DNA of 64,000 nucleotides from Pantoea agglomerans (lineage in GTDB: Bacteria > Pseudomonadota > Gammaproteobacteria > Enterobacterales > Enterobacteriaceae), in contig NZ_CP083809.1 of assembly GCF_020149765.1 (NCBI RefSeq), forward strand, positions 2,852,001-2,916,000, given 5' to 3'. A program made the position numbers and the translations under genes. Of the stretch, positions 26,770 through 38,428 are shown piece after piece. Every line of letters begins with the position of its first letter. The first letter of the stretch is position 1. A model generated the notes under the pieces. That model saw only the letters and a program-made list of their open reading frames with translations. It did no database searches and was not told the DNA's origin.

Positions 26770-27831
26770 TTGAATATCGAAACTCGTGAAATCGCCCTTG
26801 AACCGGCAGATAACCGCCGACTGATGAGCCTGTGCGGTCCGTTCGACGACAACGTCAAACAGCTTGAGCGTCGTCTGGGCATTGAGATCAACCGTCGCGA
26901 CAACAGCTTTAAGCTGGTTGGCCGCGCACTCTGCGTTAACGCCGCCGAAGATATTCTGCGCACGCTTTACGTCGATACCGCGCCGGTGCGCGGCGTCATC
27001 CCGGATATCGATCCCGAGCAGATCCATCTGGCGATTAAAGAGAGCCGCGTGCTGGAGCAGACCGCCGACAGCGTGCCGGACTTCGGCAAAGCCGTGCATA
27101 TTCAGACGAAACGCGGCGTTATCAAGCCGCGCACGCCGAATCAGGCGCAGTATATTGCCAATATCCTTGACCACGACATCACCTTCGGCATCGGCCCGGC
27201 CGGTACGGGTAAAACCTACCTCGCGGTCGCCGCGGCGGTGGATGCGCTGGAGCGTCAGGAGATTCGCCGTATTCTGCTGACGCGCCCGGCTGTGGAAGCG
27301 GGCGAAAAGCTTGGCTTCCTGCCCGGCGATCTGAGCCAGAAAGTCGATCCCTACCTGCGTCCGCTCTATGACGCCCTGTTCGAAATGCTCGGCTTCGAGC
27401 GCGTCGAAAAGCTGATGGAGCGCAACGTGATTGAGGTCGCCCCGCTCGCCTATATGCGCGGCCGTACGCTGAACGACGCCTTTATTATCCTGGATGAGAG
27501 CCAGAACACGACCATCGAGCAGATGAAGATGTTCCTGACGCGTATCGGCTTTAATTCCAAAGCGGTGATCACCGGCGACGTCACGCAGATTGACCTGCCG
27601 CGCAGCACCAAATCGGGCCTGCGCCACGCCATTGAAGTGCTCTCCGAGGTTGAAGAGCTGAGCTTTAACTTCTTCCAGAGCGAAGACGTGGTGCGTCACC
27701 CGGTGGTGGCGCGTATCGTAACCGCCTATGAGGCCTGGGAAGAGGCGGATCAGAAGCGCCGCGACAAGCTGGCGGAAGAGCGCAAGCGCGAAGCGCTGGC
27801 GGCGCAGAGCGAGGCGCAGGAGAGTAAATGA
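26770..27831 (+). CDS. ybeZ: YbeZ (PhoL), PhoH-like ATPase
   Basis: A 353-residue PhoH-family NTPase. The start is a TTG at 26770 with AGGA five bases upstream, giving [15 protein letters not shown], which matches E. coli YbeZ; a GTG six codons earlier lacks a ribosome site. The P-loop is [13 protein letters not shown] and the Walker B is [12 protein letters not shown]. It interacts with YbeY in E. coli and is implicated in rRNA maturation. Its last four bases overlap the ybeY start. Confidence 0.95.
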   Translation: MNIETREIALEPADNRRLMSLCGPFDDNVKQLERRLGIEINRRDNSFKLVGRALCVNAAEDILRTLYVDTAPVRGVIPDIDPEQIHLAIKESRVLEQTADSVPDFGKAVHIQTKRGVIKPRTPNQAQYIANILDHDITFGIGPAGTGKTYLAVAAAVDALERQEIRRILLTRPAVEAGEKLGFLPGDLSQKVDPYLRPLYDALFEMLGFERVEKLMERNVIEVAPLAYMRGRTLNDAFIILDESQNTTIEQMKMFLTRIGFNSKAVITGDVTQIDLPRSTKSGLRHAIEVLSEVEELSFNFFQSEDVVRHPVVARIVTAYEAWEEADQKRRDKLAEERKREALAAQSEAQESK

Positions 27832-28301
27832 GTCAGGTAATTCTTGATCTGCAGCTCGCCTGCGAACAGACCGGCGGCCTGCCTGACGAGGCCGCGTTCC
27901 AGCGCTGGCTGGAAGCGGCGGTTACCCCTTTTCAGCCGGAAAGCGAAGTCACCATTCGCCTGGTGGACGAGGCGGAGAGCCATGAGCTAAATCTGACTTA
28001 TCGCGGTAAAGACAAGCCGACCAACGTGCTCTCTTTTCCCTTCGAGGCGCCGCCGGGCATTGAGCTGCCGCTGCTGGGCGACCTGATTATTTGTCGTCAG
28101 GTGGTGGAGCAAGAGGCGGAAGAGCAAGGGAAAAGCCTTGAAGCGCACTGGGCCCATATGGTGGTACACGGCACGCTGCATCTGCTGGGCTACGACCATA
28201 TCGACGATGACGAAGCCGAAGAGATGGAAGGGATCGAGACAGAGATAATGCTTGCTCTTGGTTATCCCGATCCGTACATTTCGGAAAAAGAAGACGCCTG
28301 A
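27828..28301 (+). CDS. ybeY: YbeY, rRNA maturation endoribonuclease
   Basis: A 157-residue UPF0054 metalloprotein. The zinc site H-X3-H-X5-H is [11 protein letters not shown], preceded by the substrate-binding arginine motif [18 protein letters not shown]. It acts in 16S rRNA 3'-end maturation and ribosome quality control. It overlaps ybeZ by ATGA. An 81-base gap with two hairpins separates it from corC. Confidence 0.97.
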   Translation: MSQVILDLQLACEQTGGLPDEAAFQRWLEAAVTPFQPESEVTIRLVDEAESHELNLTYRGKDKPTNVLSFPFEAPPGIELPLLGDLIICRQVVEQEAEEQGKSLEAHWAHMVVHGTLHLLGYDHIDDDEAEEMEGIETEIMLALGYPDPYISEKEDA

Positions 28302-28346
28302 GCCGCTGGCTCAGTTTATCCCGCTGTCGGCGAGGACGCCGACAGC
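28299..28346 (+). repeat. Two consecutive hairpins between ybeY and corC
   Basis: TGAGCC-GCT-GGCTCA overlaps the ybeY stop, and GCTGTCGGCG-AGGA-CGCCGACAGC follows nine bases later as a perfect 10-bp stem. Neither is followed by a T-run, so they look like intra-operon processing or stability structures. Confidence 0.55.
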
Positions 28347-28382
28347 GACCACCCTCACCAGAGAGATCTCTAAAAAAACGCC

Positions 28383-29264
28383 ATGAGCGACGACCATTCT
28401 CAAAACAGCGACGCACCCAGTAGTAAAAAGGGATTTTTTTCCCTGCTTATCAACCAACTGTTTCACGGCGAACCGCAAAACCGTGATGAACTACTGGAGC
28501 TGATCCGCGACTCCGAGCAAAAAGAGCTGATTGACGAAGATACCCGCGACATGCTCGAAGGGGTGCTGGATATTGCAGAGCAGCGCGTGCGCGACATTAT
28601 GATCCCGCGTTCGCAAATGATTACCCTGAAGCGCAACCAGTCGCTGGATGAGTGCCTGGACGTGATTATCGAATCCGCGCATTCACGTTTCCCGGTAATC
28701 AGCGAAGATAAAGACCATGTCGAAGGCATTTTGATGGCGAAAGATCTGCTGCCGTTTATGAGCAGCGAATCTGAGCCGTTCAGCATGGAAAAAGTGCTGC
28801 GCCCGGCGGTTGTGGTGCCGGAAAGCAAGCGCGTCGACCGCATGCTGAAAGAGTTCCGTTCTCAGCGCTATCATATGGCGATCGTTATCGATGAGTTTGG
28901 CGGCGTGTCCGGCCTGGTCACTATCGAGGATATCCTTGAGCTGATCGTCGGCGAAATCGAAGATGAATATGACGATGAAGAAGATCGTGATATCCGCCAG
29001 CTAAACCGCCAGACCTATACGGTGCGCGCCCTGACCCCGATTGAAGATTTCAACGAGGTGTTCGGCACGCAGTTCAGCGACGAAGAAGTGGACACCATTG
29101 GCGGACTGGTGATGCAGGGATTCGGCCATCTTCCCGCCCGGGGAGAGAGCATTGACATCGACGGTTATCATTTCAAGGTCGCCATGTCCGACAGCCGTCG
29201 TATCATCCAGGTACATGTAAAAATTCCGGAAAATTCGCCGTTACCCCAACTGGATGACGAATAA
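28383..29264 (+). CDS. corC: CorC (YbeX), CBS-domain protein linked to magnesium/cobalt efflux and ribosome maturation
   Basis: A 293-residue soluble protein with an acidic N-terminus, two CBS domains (about residues 70-190: [64 protein letters not shown]) and a C-terminal CorC/HlyC domain (about 205-285). Length matches E. coli YbeX (292). Older work ties it to CorA-dependent metal efflux, newer work to ribosome metabolism. lnt follows with almost no gap. Confidence 0.96.
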   Translation: MSDDHSQNSDAPSSKKGFFSLLINQLFHGEPQNRDELLELIRDSEQKELIDEDTRDMLEGVLDIAEQRVRDIMIPRSQMITLKRNQSLDECLDVIIESAHSRFPVISEDKDHVEGILMAKDLLPFMSSESEPFSMEKVLRPAVVVPESKRVDRMLKEFRSQRYHMAIVIDEFGGVSGLVTIEDILELIVGEIEDEYDDEEDRDIRQLNRQTYTVRALTPIEDFNEVFGTQFSDEEVDTIGGLVMQGFGHLPARGESIDIDGYHFKVAMSDSRRIIQVHVKIPENSPLPQLDDE

Positions 29265-29268
29265 CTCT

Positions 29269-30792
29269 ATGTCTCTGGCCCTGCTTTACCCGCGCCAGCG
29301 GGTACGTTTGTTGCTGGCATTGTTAACGGGTGCCCTTGGCACCCTCGCCTTCTCGCCCTATGATTTTTGGCCCGCCGCGCTGCTGTCGCTGTGCGGCCTG
29401 CAGCTGCTGACGCTGGATCGACGCAGCGGCCAGGCCACCGCCATCGGCTTCGCCTGGGGCTTTGGCCTGTTCGGCAGCGGCATAAACTGGGTCTACGTCA
29501 GTATCGCCACCTTCGGCGGCATGCCCGGCCCGGTCAACGTCTTCCTGGTGATTTTGCTGGCCGCCTATTTATCGCTCTACCCCGCGCTGTTTGCCGGCGT
29601 GCTGAACCGCATCTGGCCGCGCGCCACGCTGTGGCGTCTGGCGCTGGCGGCCCCGGCGCTGTGGCAGCTGAGCGAGTTTCTGCGCGGCTGGGTGCTGACC
29701 GGCTTCCCCTGGCTGCAGTTCGGCTACAGCCAGATTGACGGCCCGCTGAAAGGCCTGGCACCGCTGGCGGGGGTGGAAACCCTCACCTTTATTTTGATGA
29801 TAGTCGCGGGTCTGCTGGCCTACGCGCTTCACCAGCGCAGCGTGAAAAGCGCTATCGCCGCGCTGCTGCTGCTGGCGCTGCCCTGGCCGCTGCGTTATAT
29901 CCACTGGACCCAGCCGCAGCCGGCGCGCAGCGTCGACGTCGCGCTGGTGCAGGGCAACATTCCGCAGTCAATGAAGTGGGATCCGCAGCAGCTGCTCAGC
30001 ACGCTGCGCGCCTATAACGGCCTGAGCCAGCCGCTGATGGGCCGCGCACCGCTGATTATCTGGCCAGAGTCGGCAATCACCGACCTGGAGAGCAATCAGC
30101 AGCCTTTCCTGCGCGCACTCGACGACGAGCTGCGCCAGCGCGGCAGTGCGCTGATTACCGGCATCGTCGATTCCCGACTGGAGCAGAACCGCTATCACGA
30201 CTACAACTCGGTGATCGTACTGGGCGGCGCGACGCCCTACAGCTACCAGAGCACAAACCGCTATCAGAAAAATCATCTGGTGCCTTTCGGTGAGTTCGTG
30301 CCGCTGGAAAACCTGCTGCGGCCGCTGGCGCCCTTCTTCGATCTGCCGATGTCATCCTTTAGCCGCGGCGACTATCTGCAGCCGCAGCTGCGGGCGGCGG
30401 GCTACCACCTCACCAGCGCCATCTGCTATGAGATTGTGCTGGGGGAGCAGGTGCGCGCCAATTTCCATCCCGACACCGATTTTCTGCTTACCGTCTCCAA
30501 CGATGCCTGGTTCGGCCACTCTATCGGCCCGTGGCAGCATTTCCAGATGGCGCGCATGCGCGCGCTGGAGCTGGGCCGACCGCTGCTGCGCGGCACCAAT
30601 AACGGCGTAACCGCCGTGGTAAATGCGCAGGGCGAAGTTGAGAAGATCCTGCCGCAGTTTACCCGCGGCGTGCTGCTGGATAAGGTGACGCCGACCACCG
30701 GCGAAACGCCATACGCCCATGCCGGTCTCTGGCCGGTCTGGCTGCTGACGCTCTGCGCCGCGCTGCTGGCGCTGTGGCGTCGCAAAGCCTGA
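29269..30792 (+). CDS. lnt: Lnt, apolipoprotein N-acyltransferase
   Basis: A 507-residue inner-membrane enzyme that adds the third acyl chain to lipoproteins. About six N-terminal membrane helices precede a periplasmic nitrilase-fold domain with Glu in WPESAITD, Lys in [13 protein letters not shown] and Cys in [11 protein letters not shown]; one last helix is at the C-terminus. The ATG at 29269 aligns exactly with E. coli Lnt; an ATG at 29254, overlapping the corC stop, is possible. Confidence 0.96.
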   Translation: MSLALLYPRQRVRLLLALLTGALGTLAFSPYDFWPAALLSLCGLQLLTLDRRSGQATAIGFAWGFGLFGSGINWVYVSIATFGGMPGPVNVFLVILLAAYLSLYPALFAGVLNRIWPRATLWRLALAAPALWQLSEFLRGWVLTGFPWLQFGYSQIDGPLKGLAPLAGVETLTFILMIVAGLLAYALHQRSVKSAIAALLLLALPWPLRYIHWTQPQPARSVDVALVQGNIPQSMKWDPQQLLSTLRAYNGLSQPLMGRAPLIIWPESAITDLESNQQPFLRALDDELRQRGSALITGIVDSRLEQNRYHDYNSVIVLGGATPYSYQSTNRYQKNHLVPFGEFVPLENLLRPLAPFFDLPMSSFSRGDYLQPQLRAAGYHLTSAICYEIVLGEQVRANFHPDTDFLLTVSNDAWFGHSIGPWQHFQMARMRALELGRPLLRGTNNGVTAVVNAQGEVEKILPQFTRGVLLDKVTPTTGETPYAHAGLWPVWLLTLCAALLALWRRKA

Positions 30793-30802
30793 TCTGCCCT
30801 AC

Positions 30803-30827
30803 GGCGGCGAGCGCGCTGCTCGCCGCC
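30803..30827 (+). terminator. Hairpin after lnt
   Basis: GGCGGCGAGC and GCTCGCCGCC form a perfect 10-bp stem with a 5-base loop, 10 bases after the lnt stop. A pyrimidine-rich TTCTCCCC follows instead of a T-run, so termination may depend on other factors. Confidence 0.6.
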
Positions 30828-31209
30828 TTCTCCCCATATTCCGCTCGCCTTCTCCCCTTCTTCCACGATTTTCTGCTGCGCCATTGATCTGGCACGATGC
30901 TTGCTATCAGTAACACGGTTTCCTGTAAACCGGGCGGAGTGACGCGTTAATGCAGGCTGGACTGCACCGTTAAAAGGCACAGGAGCGCACCTTTAGCGCG
31001 CAACCCGGTAAATACGCCTCAATTTGGTGCGGAACACCTCGCAAATTAAGAAACTTTTTCGTTTCATAACGTTAACAATCCGCTATGTTAGTAAATATTC
31101 TTAGCGCGCCGACGCGATGAGATAACAAAAAAAGCAGCAGGAAATACACACAACATCACACATCTGCGCAGTTTATATTCTGCGCGACATATCTCGAAGG
31201 AGTTGGACC
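30828..31209 (+). promoter_or_regulatory. gltI upstream region
   Basis: These 382 bases contain no supported gene. The downstream part is AT-rich and holds a possible promoter, TTAACA at 31072-31077 with AATATT 16 bases on, leaving a leader of about 100 bases before gltI. AAGGAG precedes the gltI ATG. Confidence 0.4.
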
Positions 31210-32109
31210 ATGCAGATTCGCAAAGTGGCATTATCGCTTTTGCTGGCAGGCGTAGCGGCAGCGGGCGCAGCCCAGGCGGAAGACCTCAGCGGCACCCTGA
31301 AAAAAATCAGCGATAATGGCGTTATCGTTGTAGGACATCGCGAGTCATCTGTTCCTTTTTCTTATTACGACAACCAGCAAAAAGTCGTGGGCTATTCGCA
31401 GGCTTACTCCAGCGCCATCGTTGAGGCGATTAAAGCGAAGCTGAACAAGCCGGATCTGCAGGTCAAAATGATCCCGATTACCTCACAGAACCGTATTCCG
31501 CTGCTGCAGAACGGCACCTATGACTTCGAGTGCGGCTCCACCACCAATAACCTCGAGCGCCAGAAACAGGCTGCGTTCTCCGACACCATTTTTGTTATCG
31601 GCACGCGTCTGCTGGTGAAAAAAGGCGGCGACATCAAAGATTTCGCTGACCTGAAAGGCAAAACCGTGGTCGTTACCTCCGGCACCACCTCGGAAGTGCT
31701 GCTGCATAAGCTGAACGACGAGCAGAAAATGGATATGCGTATCATCAGCGCAAAAGATCATGGCGACTCGTTCCGCACGCTGGAAACCGGCCGCGCCGTC
31801 GCCTTTATGATGGATGACGCGCTGCTGGCTGGCGAACGCGCCAAGGCGAAGAAGCCGGACAACTGGGAGATCGTCGGCACGCCGCAGTCGAAAGAGGCCT
31901 ATGGCTGTATGCTGCGTAAAGAAGATGCGCAGTTCAAAACCCTGGTCGACGATACCATCGCTAAAGCGCAAACGTCGGGCGAAGCCGCGAAGTGGTTCGA
32001 TACCTGGTTCAAGCAGCCGATTCCGCCGAAGAACCTGAACCTCAACTTCGATCTCTCAACGGATATGCAGGCGCTGTTTAAAACGCCAAACGACAAAGCA
32101 CTTAACTAA
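31210..32109 (+). CDS. gltI: GltI, periplasmic glutamate/aspartate-binding protein
   Basis: A 299-residue solute-binding protein with a signal peptide (MQIRKVALSLLLAGVAAAGAAQA, cleavage before EDLSG). The type 2 periplasmic binding fold includes VVGHRESSVPFSYYD, GYSQAYSSAIVEAI and DFECGSTTNN. It delivers glutamate and aspartate to GltJKL. A 155-base gap with a strong terminator separates it from gltJ, so the binding protein can be made in excess over the membrane parts. Confidence 0.96.
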   Translation: MQIRKVALSLLLAGVAAAGAAQAEDLSGTLKKISDNGVIVVGHRESSVPFSYYDNQQKVVGYSQAYSSAIVEAIKAKLNKPDLQVKMIPITSQNRIPLLQNGTYDFECGSTTNNLERQKQAAFSDTIFVIGTRLLVKKGGDIKDFADLKGKTVVVTSGTTSEVLLHKLNDEQKMDMRIISAKDHGDSFRTLETGRAVAFMMDDALLAGERAKAKKPDNWEIVGTPQSKEAYGCMLRKEDAQFKTLVDDTIAKAQTSGEAAKWFDTWFKQPIPPKNLNLNFDLSTDMQALFKTPNDKALN

Positions 32110-32251
32110 CAACGACAACAAGGGCGGCCTCGCTGCCCTCTCGATTGCTGAAAACCCGGCGCGGACAGACAAGCTGCTCAGGTCGTTCCCCTGAAGCAGG
32201 CCATACAGACGCCGTTCATCAATCTTCAGGGTAGCTTAGCTACCCTTTTTT
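32089..32251 (+). ncRNA. sroC: SroC-like RNA from the gltI 3' end and gltI-gltJ spacer
   Basis: The spacer ends in GGGTAGC-TTA-GCTACCC followed by six T (32229-32251), the same kind of terminator that ends E. coli SroC. SroC is a stable 3' fragment of about 160 nt cut from gltI mRNA that sponges the sRNAs GcvB and MgrR. The 5' end given here is set by length analogy and is not seen in the sequence. The terminator itself is solid. Confidence 0.5.
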
Positions 32252-32264
32252 ACCGGAGCTCGTT

Positions 32265-33005
32265 ATGGGTATCGACTGGAACTGGGGCATCTTTCTCGAA
32301 CAGGCCCCGTTCGGCAACACGACCTACCTTGGCTGGCTGTGGTCCGGTTTTCAGGTGACCATTGCGGTCTCCTGCTGCGCCTGGATTATCGCCTTTCTTG
32401 TAGGATCTTTATTCGGCATTCTGCGCACCGTGCCTAACCGCCTGCTTTCGGCGATCGGCACCTGCTATGTCGAGCTGTTCCGCAACATCCCGCTGATCGT
32501 GCAGTTCTTCTTTTGGTATCTGGTGGCACCGGAGCTGGTTGGCGAGAAGCTCGGCATGTGGTTCAAAGCGGAGCTGGATCCCAATATCCAGTTTTTCACC
32601 GCGTCGGTGATCTGTCTCGGCCTGTTTACCGCCGCTCGCGTCTGCGAGCAGGTGCGCGCCGCGATTAACTCGCTGCCGCGCGGGCAAAAGAACGCCGGGC
32701 TGGCAATGGGCCTGACGCTGCCGCAGACCTACCGCTACGTGCTGCTGCCCAACGCCTACCGCGTGATTGTGCCGCCGATGACCTCGGAAATGCTTAACCT
32801 GGTGAAAAACTCCGCTATCGCCTCCACCATCGGGCTGGTGGATATGGCGGCGCAGGCGGGCAAGCTGCTCGACTACTCGGCGCACGCCTATGAGTCGTTT
32901 ACGGCGATTACGCTGGCCTATATCGCCATCAACCTGGTGATTATGCTGATTATGAGTCTGGTGGAGCGCAAGGTGCGCCTGCCGGGTAATCTGGGAGGAA
33001 AATAA
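32265..33005 (+). CDS. gltJ: GltJ, glutamate/aspartate ABC permease
   Basis: A 246-residue inner-membrane permease of the His/Glu/Gln family, of E. coli GltJ length. It has about five membrane helices and the ATPase-contact EAA-like loop [24 protein letters not shown]. It forms the translocation pore with GltK. The gltK ATG overlaps its TAA stop. Confidence 0.96.
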   Translation: MGIDWNWGIFLEQAPFGNTTYLGWLWSGFQVTIAVSCCAWIIAFLVGSLFGILRTVPNRLLSAIGTCYVELFRNIPLIVQFFFWYLVAPELVGEKLGMWFKAELDPNIQFFTASVICLGLFTAARVCEQVRAAINSLPRGQKNAGLAMGLTLPQTYRYVLLPNAYRVIVPPMTSEMLNLVKNSAIASTIGLVDMAAQAGKLLDYSAHAYESFTAITLAYIAINLVIMLIMSLVERKVRLPGNLGGK

Positions 33006-33682
33006 TGTACGAGTTTGACTGGAGTTCGATTCCTCCCAGCCTGCCCTACCTGCTTAACGGCATGGTGATTACGCTGAAGATCACCGTAACCGCCGTGGTA
33101 TTCGGCATTCTCTGGGGCACGCTGCTGGCGGTAATGCGGCTGTCGACCTTTAAGCCGATCAGCTGGTTCGCCCGGCTCTACGTAAACCTGTTCCGCTCTG
33201 TCCCGCTGGTGATGGTGCTGCTGTGGTTTTATCTGGTGGTGCCGAGCTTTCTGCAGCAGGTGCTAGGGCTGTCGCCCAAAACCGATATCCGCCTTATTTC
33301 GGCGATGATCGCCTTTTCGCTGTTTGAGGCGGCCTACTACTCCGAGATTATTCGCGCCGGTATTCAGAGCATTTCGCGCGGCCAGTCTAACGCCGCGCTG
33401 GCGCTCGGCATGACGCACTGGCAGTCGATGCAGCTGATCATTCTGCCGCAGGCGTTTCGCGCCATGGTGCCGCTGCTGCTGACGCAGGGCATCGTGCTGT
33501 TTCAGGATACCTCGCTGGTTTACGTGCTGAGCCTGGCCGACTTTTTCCGCACCGCGTCGACAATCGGCGAGCGTGACGGCACCCAGGTGGAAATGGTTCT
33601 CTTCGCCGGTCTGGTCTATTTCGCGATCAGCCTGAGCGCTTCGCTGTTGGTCAGCTATCTAAAAAGAAAAAGGACGGTTTAA
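33005..33682 (+). CDS. gltK: GltK, glutamate/aspartate ABC permease
   Basis: A 225-residue inner-membrane permease, one residue longer than E. coli GltK. The EAA loop is [26 protein letters not shown]. It pairs with GltJ, and gltL starts immediately after its stop codon. Confidence 0.96.
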   Translation: MYEFDWSSIPPSLPYLLNGMVITLKITVTAVVFGILWGTLLAVMRLSTFKPISWFARLYVNLFRSVPLVMVLLWFYLVVPSFLQQVLGLSPKTDIRLISAMIAFSLFEAAYYSEIIRAGIQSISRGQSNAALALGMTHWQSMQLIILPQAFRAMVPLLLTQGIVLFQDTSLVYVLSLADFFRTASTIGERDGTQVEMVLFAGLVYFAISLSASLLVSYLKRKRTV

Positions 33683-34408
33683 ATGATTAACCTGAAAAAC
33701 GTTTCTAAGTGGTATGGTCACTTTCAGGTGCTGACCGACTGCACGACCGAAGTCCAGAAAGGGGAAGTGGTCGTGGTATGCGGCCCATCGGGCTCGGGCA
33801 AATCGACCCTGATCAAAACCGTGAACGGCCTGGAGCCAATTCAGCAGGGCAATATTCTGGTGAACGGCATCGAAGTGAACAACAAGAAAACGAACCTGGC
33901 GCAGCTGCGCAGCAAGGTCGGCATGGTGTTCCAGCACTTCGAGCTGTTTCCCCATCTCAGCATTATCGATAACCTGGTGCTGGCGCAGGTAAAAGTGCTG
34001 AAGCGCGACAAGGCCGCCGCGCGGGAAAAGGGATTAAAACTGCTGAATCGCGTCGGGCTTTCCGCCCATGCGCAGAAGTTTCCCGGCCAGCTGTCGGGCG
34101 GCCAGCAGCAGCGCGTAGCGATTGCGCGCGCGCTCTGCATGGATCCTATCGCCATGCTGTTCGACGAGCCGACCTCGGCGCTCGATCCGGAAATGATCAA
34201 TGAAGTGCTCGACGTGATGGTGGAGCTGGCGCAGGAAGGCATGACGATGATGGTGGTCACGCACGAAATGGGCTTCGCCCGTAAAGTAGCGAACCGCGTC
34301 ATTTTTATGGATGAAGGCAAGATTATTGAAGATACGCGTAAAGATGACTTCTTTAATAATCCGCAGTCCGATCGCGCGAAAGATTTTCTGGCGAAAATTC
34401 TGCACTAG
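33683..34408 (+). CDS. gltL: GltL, glutamate/aspartate ABC ATPase
   Basis: A 241-residue ABC ATPase. Walker A is [13 protein letters not shown], the signature is [15 protein letters not shown], and Walker B is [14 protein letters not shown]. It energises GltJK. It is the last gene of gltIJKL; convergent ybeL lies 116 bases away. Confidence 0.97.
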   Translation: MINLKNVSKWYGHFQVLTDCTTEVQKGEVVVVCGPSGSGKSTLIKTVNGLEPIQQGNILVNGIEVNNKKTNLAQLRSKVGMVFQHFELFPHLSIIDNLVLAQVKVLKRDKAAAREKGLKLLNRVGLSAHAQKFPGQLSGGQQQRVAIARALCMDPIAMLFDEPTSALDPEMINEVLDVMVELAQEGMTMMVVTHEMGFARKVANRVIFMDEGKIIEDTRKDDFFNNPQSDRAKDFLAKILH

Positions 34409-34524
34409 CGGGTAGGCCTGGCGCTTGCGCGCCAGAACCCTCTCGCTGCCAGCCGGCCTGCGACACGCTTGTCGCGGGCCGTTTTACTCTTCGGACGCGT
34501 TCATCCGCAGCACACTCGCCCTTC

Positions 34525-35013
34525 TTACGGCTCAAAGGGCTGACGCTGAAACTGATCGTGTCCGCACTCCGGGCAGCGCGTTAAGATCTCAGGCGTATAA
34601 ATCGCGCGCGTAAAGTGACACTTCTCGCACACCAGATTGCCCAGCCCCACCACCTCGCCGCTCTGATAAACCCCGTGATGATGCAGATCCTGGAACACCT
34701 CGCGCCACTCCAGCTGGCTCTTGTCGGTAATATCCGCCAGCTCTTTCCACAGGCTCTCGCGCATGATGCGCATAAAGAGCGAATCGTTCACCTTCTCTGG
34801 CTGATGGATCTCCTGATAGCTGCGTGCAAACTCTTGTAAATCTCGTCGAACCGCCGCCAGCGCCCGATCGATTTCGTCGGGCGTCGCGGCGTCGCTGGCC
34901 ATCAGCTGCTGACGTCGCGACGTCACCAGTGCGTCAATATCCCGATCGCCCTGGCGCAGGCGCTCGGTCAGCGCGGCCAGGGATTCACGGTAAATCTGCG
35001 CTACTTTGTTCAT
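34525..35013 (-). CDS. ybeL: YbeL, zinc-ribbon-containing protein (DUF1451)
   Basis: A 162-residue protein close to E. coli YbeL (160). An N-terminal helical region (MNKVAQIYRESLAALTERL) is followed by ESLWKELADITDKSQLEWRE and a C-terminal zinc ribbon, CEKC-HFTRAIYTPEILTR-CPEC. AAAGGAG lies before the chosen ATG; a longer frame adds 25 unsupported residues. Function is unknown. It diverges from leuS. Confidence 0.93.
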   Translation of the reverse strand: MNKVAQIYRESLAALTERLRQGDRDIDALVTSRRQQLMASDAATPDEIDRALAAVRRDLQEFARSYQEIHQPEKVNDSLFMRIMRESLWKELADITDKSQLEWREVFQDLHHHGVYQSGEVVGLGNLVCEKCHFTRAIYTPEILTRCPECGHDQFQRQPFEP

Positions 35014-35237
35014 TTTATTCTCCTTTCTGCGCGGGTATGCCAACTTTAAGTTTAGCCGCTTTGCGCCGTTTGCCGCGCTGTCTGGCAAAGCGAATCGGAA
35101 TATGCGAGCGGGATACGCCCTTCTGCGAGAAATCGCCGCAACAGGGCGGTGAAGTGTTGTTGACCGGCAGCCATATGGGTATGCTATGCGGATCTTAAAG
35201 TAAGCTAAGCGTTATTCATTAAGGACCACAGGCTGCC

Positions 35238-37820
35238 ATGCAAGAGCAATACCGCCCGGAAGAGATAGAATCCCGCGTCCAGCAACACTGGGACGAAAAC
35301 CAAACGTTCAAAGTGACCGAAGATGAGAGCAAAGAGAAATATTACTGCCTCTCCATGCTGCCCTATCCTTCTGGCCGCCTACATATGGGCCACGTGCGTA
35401 ACTACACCATCGGCGACGTGATCGCCCGTTACCAGCGTATGCTCGGCAAAAACGTGCTGCAGCCCATCGGCTGGGATGCGTTCGGCCTGCCGGCGGAAGG
35501 CGCGGCGGTAAAAAACAACACCGCGCCCGCCCCCTGGACCTACGACAATATCGAATATATGAAGAACCAGCTCAAACTGCTGGGTTTTGGCTATGACTGG
35601 AGCCGCGAGCTGGCGACCTGCAAGCCGGAATACTACCGCTGGGAGCAGTGGTTCTTCACGAAGCTCTATGAAAAAGGCCTGGTTTATAAAAAAACCTCGG
35701 CGGTGAACTGGTGCCCGAACGATCAGACGGTGCTGGCGAACGAACAGGTTATTGATGGCTGCTGCTGGCGCTGCGACACCAAAGTCGAGCGCAAAGAGAT
35801 CCCGCAGTGGTTCGTTAAAATCACCGACTATGCCGATGAGCTGCTTAACGACCTCGATACGCTGGAAGACTGGCCGGAGCAGGTCAAAACCATGCAGCGT
35901 AACTGGATCGGCCGTTCCGAAGGGGTGGAAATCACTTTCGACGTCGCCGACAGCGAAGAGAAAGTCACCGTCTACACCACCCGTCCGGACACCTTCTTCG
36001 GCGCCACCTACGTCGCGGTCGCCGCGGGTCATCCGCTGGCGCTGCAGGCCTCAATGGGCAACCCGGTGCTGGCTGACTTTATCGCCGAATGCCGCAATAC
36101 CAAAGTCGCCGAGGCAGAGATGGCGACGATGGAGAAAAAAGGCATGGCCACCGGCCTGTTTGCCATCCATCCGCTGACCGGCGACAACGTGCCGGTCTGG
36201 GTAGCTAACTTTGTTCTGATGGAGTACGGCACCGGCGCCGTTATGGCGGTTCCGGCGCATGACCAGCGCGACTGGGAGTTTGCCACCAAATACGATCTGC
36301 CGATCAGGCCGGTTGTGCTGAACCAGGACGGCAGCGAGCCGGACGTCAGCGCCGCCGCCATGACGGAGAAAGGCACCCTGTTCAACTCCGGCGAGTTCGA
36401 CGGTCTGAGCCATGAAGCGGGCTTCAACGCTATCGCTGACCTGCTGGCTGCGAAAGGCGTCGGCGTGCGCAAGGTCAACTACCGCCTGCGCGACTGGGGC
36501 GTATCCCGTCAGCGCTACTGGGGCGCACCGATTCCGATGGTGACGCTGGAAGACGGCACCGTGATGCCAACGCCAGAAGATCAGCTGCCGGTGATCCTGC
36601 CGGAAGATGTGGTGATGGACGGTATTACCAGCCCGATTAAAGCGGACCCGGAGTGGGCGAAAACCACGGTAAACGGCCAGCCGGCGCTGCGTGAAACCGA
36701 CACCTTCGACACCTTTATGGAGTCCTCGTGGTACTACGCGCGTTACACCTGCGCCAACTACGATGAAGGCATGCTGGATCCGGCGGCGGCCAACTACTGG
36801 CTGCCGGTCGATCAGTATGTGGGCGGTATCGAACACGCCATCATGCACCTGATGTACTTCCGCTTCTATCACAAGCTGCTGCGCGATGCGGGCCTGGTTA
36901 CTTCAAATGAACCCGCTAAGCGTCTGCTCTGTCAGGGCATGGTGCTGGCGGACGCCTTCTACTACCTCGGCGCGAACGGCGAGCGCAACTGGGTCTCTCC
37001 CATCGACGTCACCGTCGAGCGCGACGAGAAAGGCCGCATTGTGAAAGCGACCGACAGCCAGGGCCGCGACGTGATTTACGCCGGCATGAGCAAAATGTCG
37101 AAGTCGAAAAACAACGGCATCGACCCGCAGCTGATGGTTGAGCGTTACGGTGCGGACACGGTTCGCCTGTTTATGATGTTCGCCTCACCGGCGGAGATGA
37201 CGCTGGAGTGGCAGGAGTCAGGCGTAGAAGGGGCGAACCGCTTCCTGAAGCGCGTCTGGAAACTGGCTTACGAGCATACCGCGAAAGGGGCGACGACGGC
37301 GCTGGATATCAGCAGCCTCAACGACGATCAGAAAGCGCTGCGTCGCGATCTGCATAAAACCATCGCCAAAGTTTCCGACGATATCGGTCGTCGTCAGACC
37401 TTTAACACCGCTATCGCGGCGATTATGGAGCTGATGAACAAGCTGGCGCGTGCGCCGCAGGAAAGCGAGCAGGATCGCGCGCTGATGCAGGAAGCGCTGC
37501 TGGCCGTAGTTCGCATGCTCTATCCGTTCACCCCGCACGCCAGCTATGTGCTGTGGCAGGCGCTGGGCGGCGAAGGCAGCGTGGACGACGCCAGCTGGCC
37601 GGTAGCGGACGAGGCGGCGATGGTGGAAGATTCGCTGCTGGTGGTTGTGCAGGTAAATGGTAAAGTCCGTGGTAAAATTACCGTGGCCGCCGATGCAACG
37701 CAGGAGCAGGTTCAGGCTCGCGCCGCCCAGGAACATCTGGTGGCGAAGTACCTTGACGGCGTCACCATCCGTAAAGTGATTTATGTACCCGGCAAACTGC
37801 TTAACCTGGTCGTAGGTTAA
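35238..37820 (+). CDS. leuS: LeuS, leucyl-tRNA synthetase
   Basis: An 860-residue class I synthetase, exactly the E. coli length. HIGH motif: [19 protein letters not shown]1 editing domain (about residues 225-420) holds the threonine-rich [21 protein letters not shown] is in [12 protein letters not shown]. It charges tRNA-Leu, including the TAG isoacceptor encoded here. A possible -35 TTGACC lies about 68 bases upstream. lptE starts 14 bases after it. Confidence 0.98.
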   Translation: MQEQYRPEEIESRVQQHWDENQTFKVTEDESKEKYYCLSMLPYPSGRLHMGHVRNYTIGDVIARYQRMLGKNVLQPIGWDAFGLPAEGAAVKNNTAPAPWTYDNIEYMKNQLKLLGFGYDWSRELATCKPEYYRWEQWFFTKLYEKGLVYKKTSAVNWCPNDQTVLANEQVIDGCCWRCDTKVERKEIPQWFVKITDYADELLNDLDTLEDWPEQVKTMQRNWIGRSEGVEITFDVADSEEKVTVYTTRPDTFFGATYVAVAAGHPLALQASMGNPVLADFIAECRNTKVAEAEMATMEKKGMATGLFAIHPLTGDNVPVWVANFVLMEYGTGAVMAVPAHDQRDWEFATKYDLPIRPVVLNQDGSEPDVSAAAMTEKGTLFNSGEFDGLSHEAGFNAIADLLAAKGVGVRKVNYRLRDWGVSRQRYWGAPIPMVTLEDGTVMPTPEDQLPVILPEDVVMDGITSPIKADPEWAKTTVNGQPALRETDTFDTFMESSWYYARYTCANYDEGMLDPAAANYWLPVDQYVGGIEHAIMHLMYFRFYHKLLRDAGLVTSNEPAKRLLCQGMVLADAFYYLGANGERNWVSPIDVTVERDEKGRIVKATDSQGRDVIYAGMSKMSKSKNNGIDPQLMVERYGADTVRLFMMFASPAEMTLEWQESGVEGANRFLKRVWKLAYEHTAKGATTALDISSLNDDQKALRRDLHKTIAKVSDDIGRRQTFNTAIAAIMELMNKLARAPQESEQDRALMQEALLAVVRMLYPFTPHASYVLWQALGGEGSVDDASWPVADEAAMVEDSLLVVVQVNGKVRGKITVAADATQEQVQARAAQEHLVAKYLDGVTIRKVIYVPGKLLNLVVG

Positions 37821-37834
37821 GTTCAGGAGGAACT

Positions 37835-38428
37835 GTGCGACATCTGATTATCAGGCTGTTTGTCCTGCTGGCGGTGATGGTTACCGCCGGCTGTGGTTTT
37901 CACCCGCGCGGCACCACGCAGGTGCCGAGCGAGCTGAAAACGCTGATCTTGAACAGCGGCGATCCGTACGGTCCGCTGGCGCGCACGGTGCGTCAGCAGC
38001 TGCGTATCAACAACGTCACTATCGTTGAGGATACCAAACAGAACCGTACCGATATCCCTACGCTGCGCCTTGGTGGTGAAACGCAGGGCCGCGATACCGC
38101 CTCGGTGTTTATCAGCGGTACAACGGCGGAGTACTCGCTGATGATGAACGTGACGGCGCAGGTTCTGCTGCCGGGCAAAGGCATCTATCCGATCAGCACC
38201 ACGGTTTATCGTTCATTCTTCGATAACCCGAACGCGGCGCTGGCGAAAGATGCCGAGCAGGAGATGATCGTGCAGGAGATGCGCCAGCGCGCCGCCGAGC
38301 AGCTGGTGCGTAAACTGCTGACCGTGCACGCCGCGCAGATGAACCAGAAAGAGACGCTGCCGGCGTCGGCCAGCGAACCTGCGGTGCCCGCGCCAGCCTC
38401 CTCCTCTTCCGCTACCCGTACGCAATGA
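37835..38428 (+). CDS. lptE: LptE, LPS-assembly lipoprotein
   Basis: A 197-residue outer-membrane lipoprotein starting with GTG after AGGAGG. The signal ends at a lipobox, VTAGCGFH, with the acylated Cys at residue 20. The rest matches the LptE fold and ends in a Ser/Ala/Pro tail. It plugs LptD for LPS insertion. Overlaps holA by ATGA. Confidence 0.96.
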   Translation: MRHLIIRLFVLLAVMVTAGCGFHPRGTTQVPSELKTLILNSGDPYGPLARTVRQQLRINNVTIVEDTKQNRTDIPTLRLGGETQGRDTASVFISGTTAEYSLMMNVTAQVLLPGKGIYPISTTVYRSFFDNPNAALAKDAEQEMIVQEMRQRAAEQLVRKLLTVHAAQMNQKETLPASASEPAVPAPASSSSATRTQ

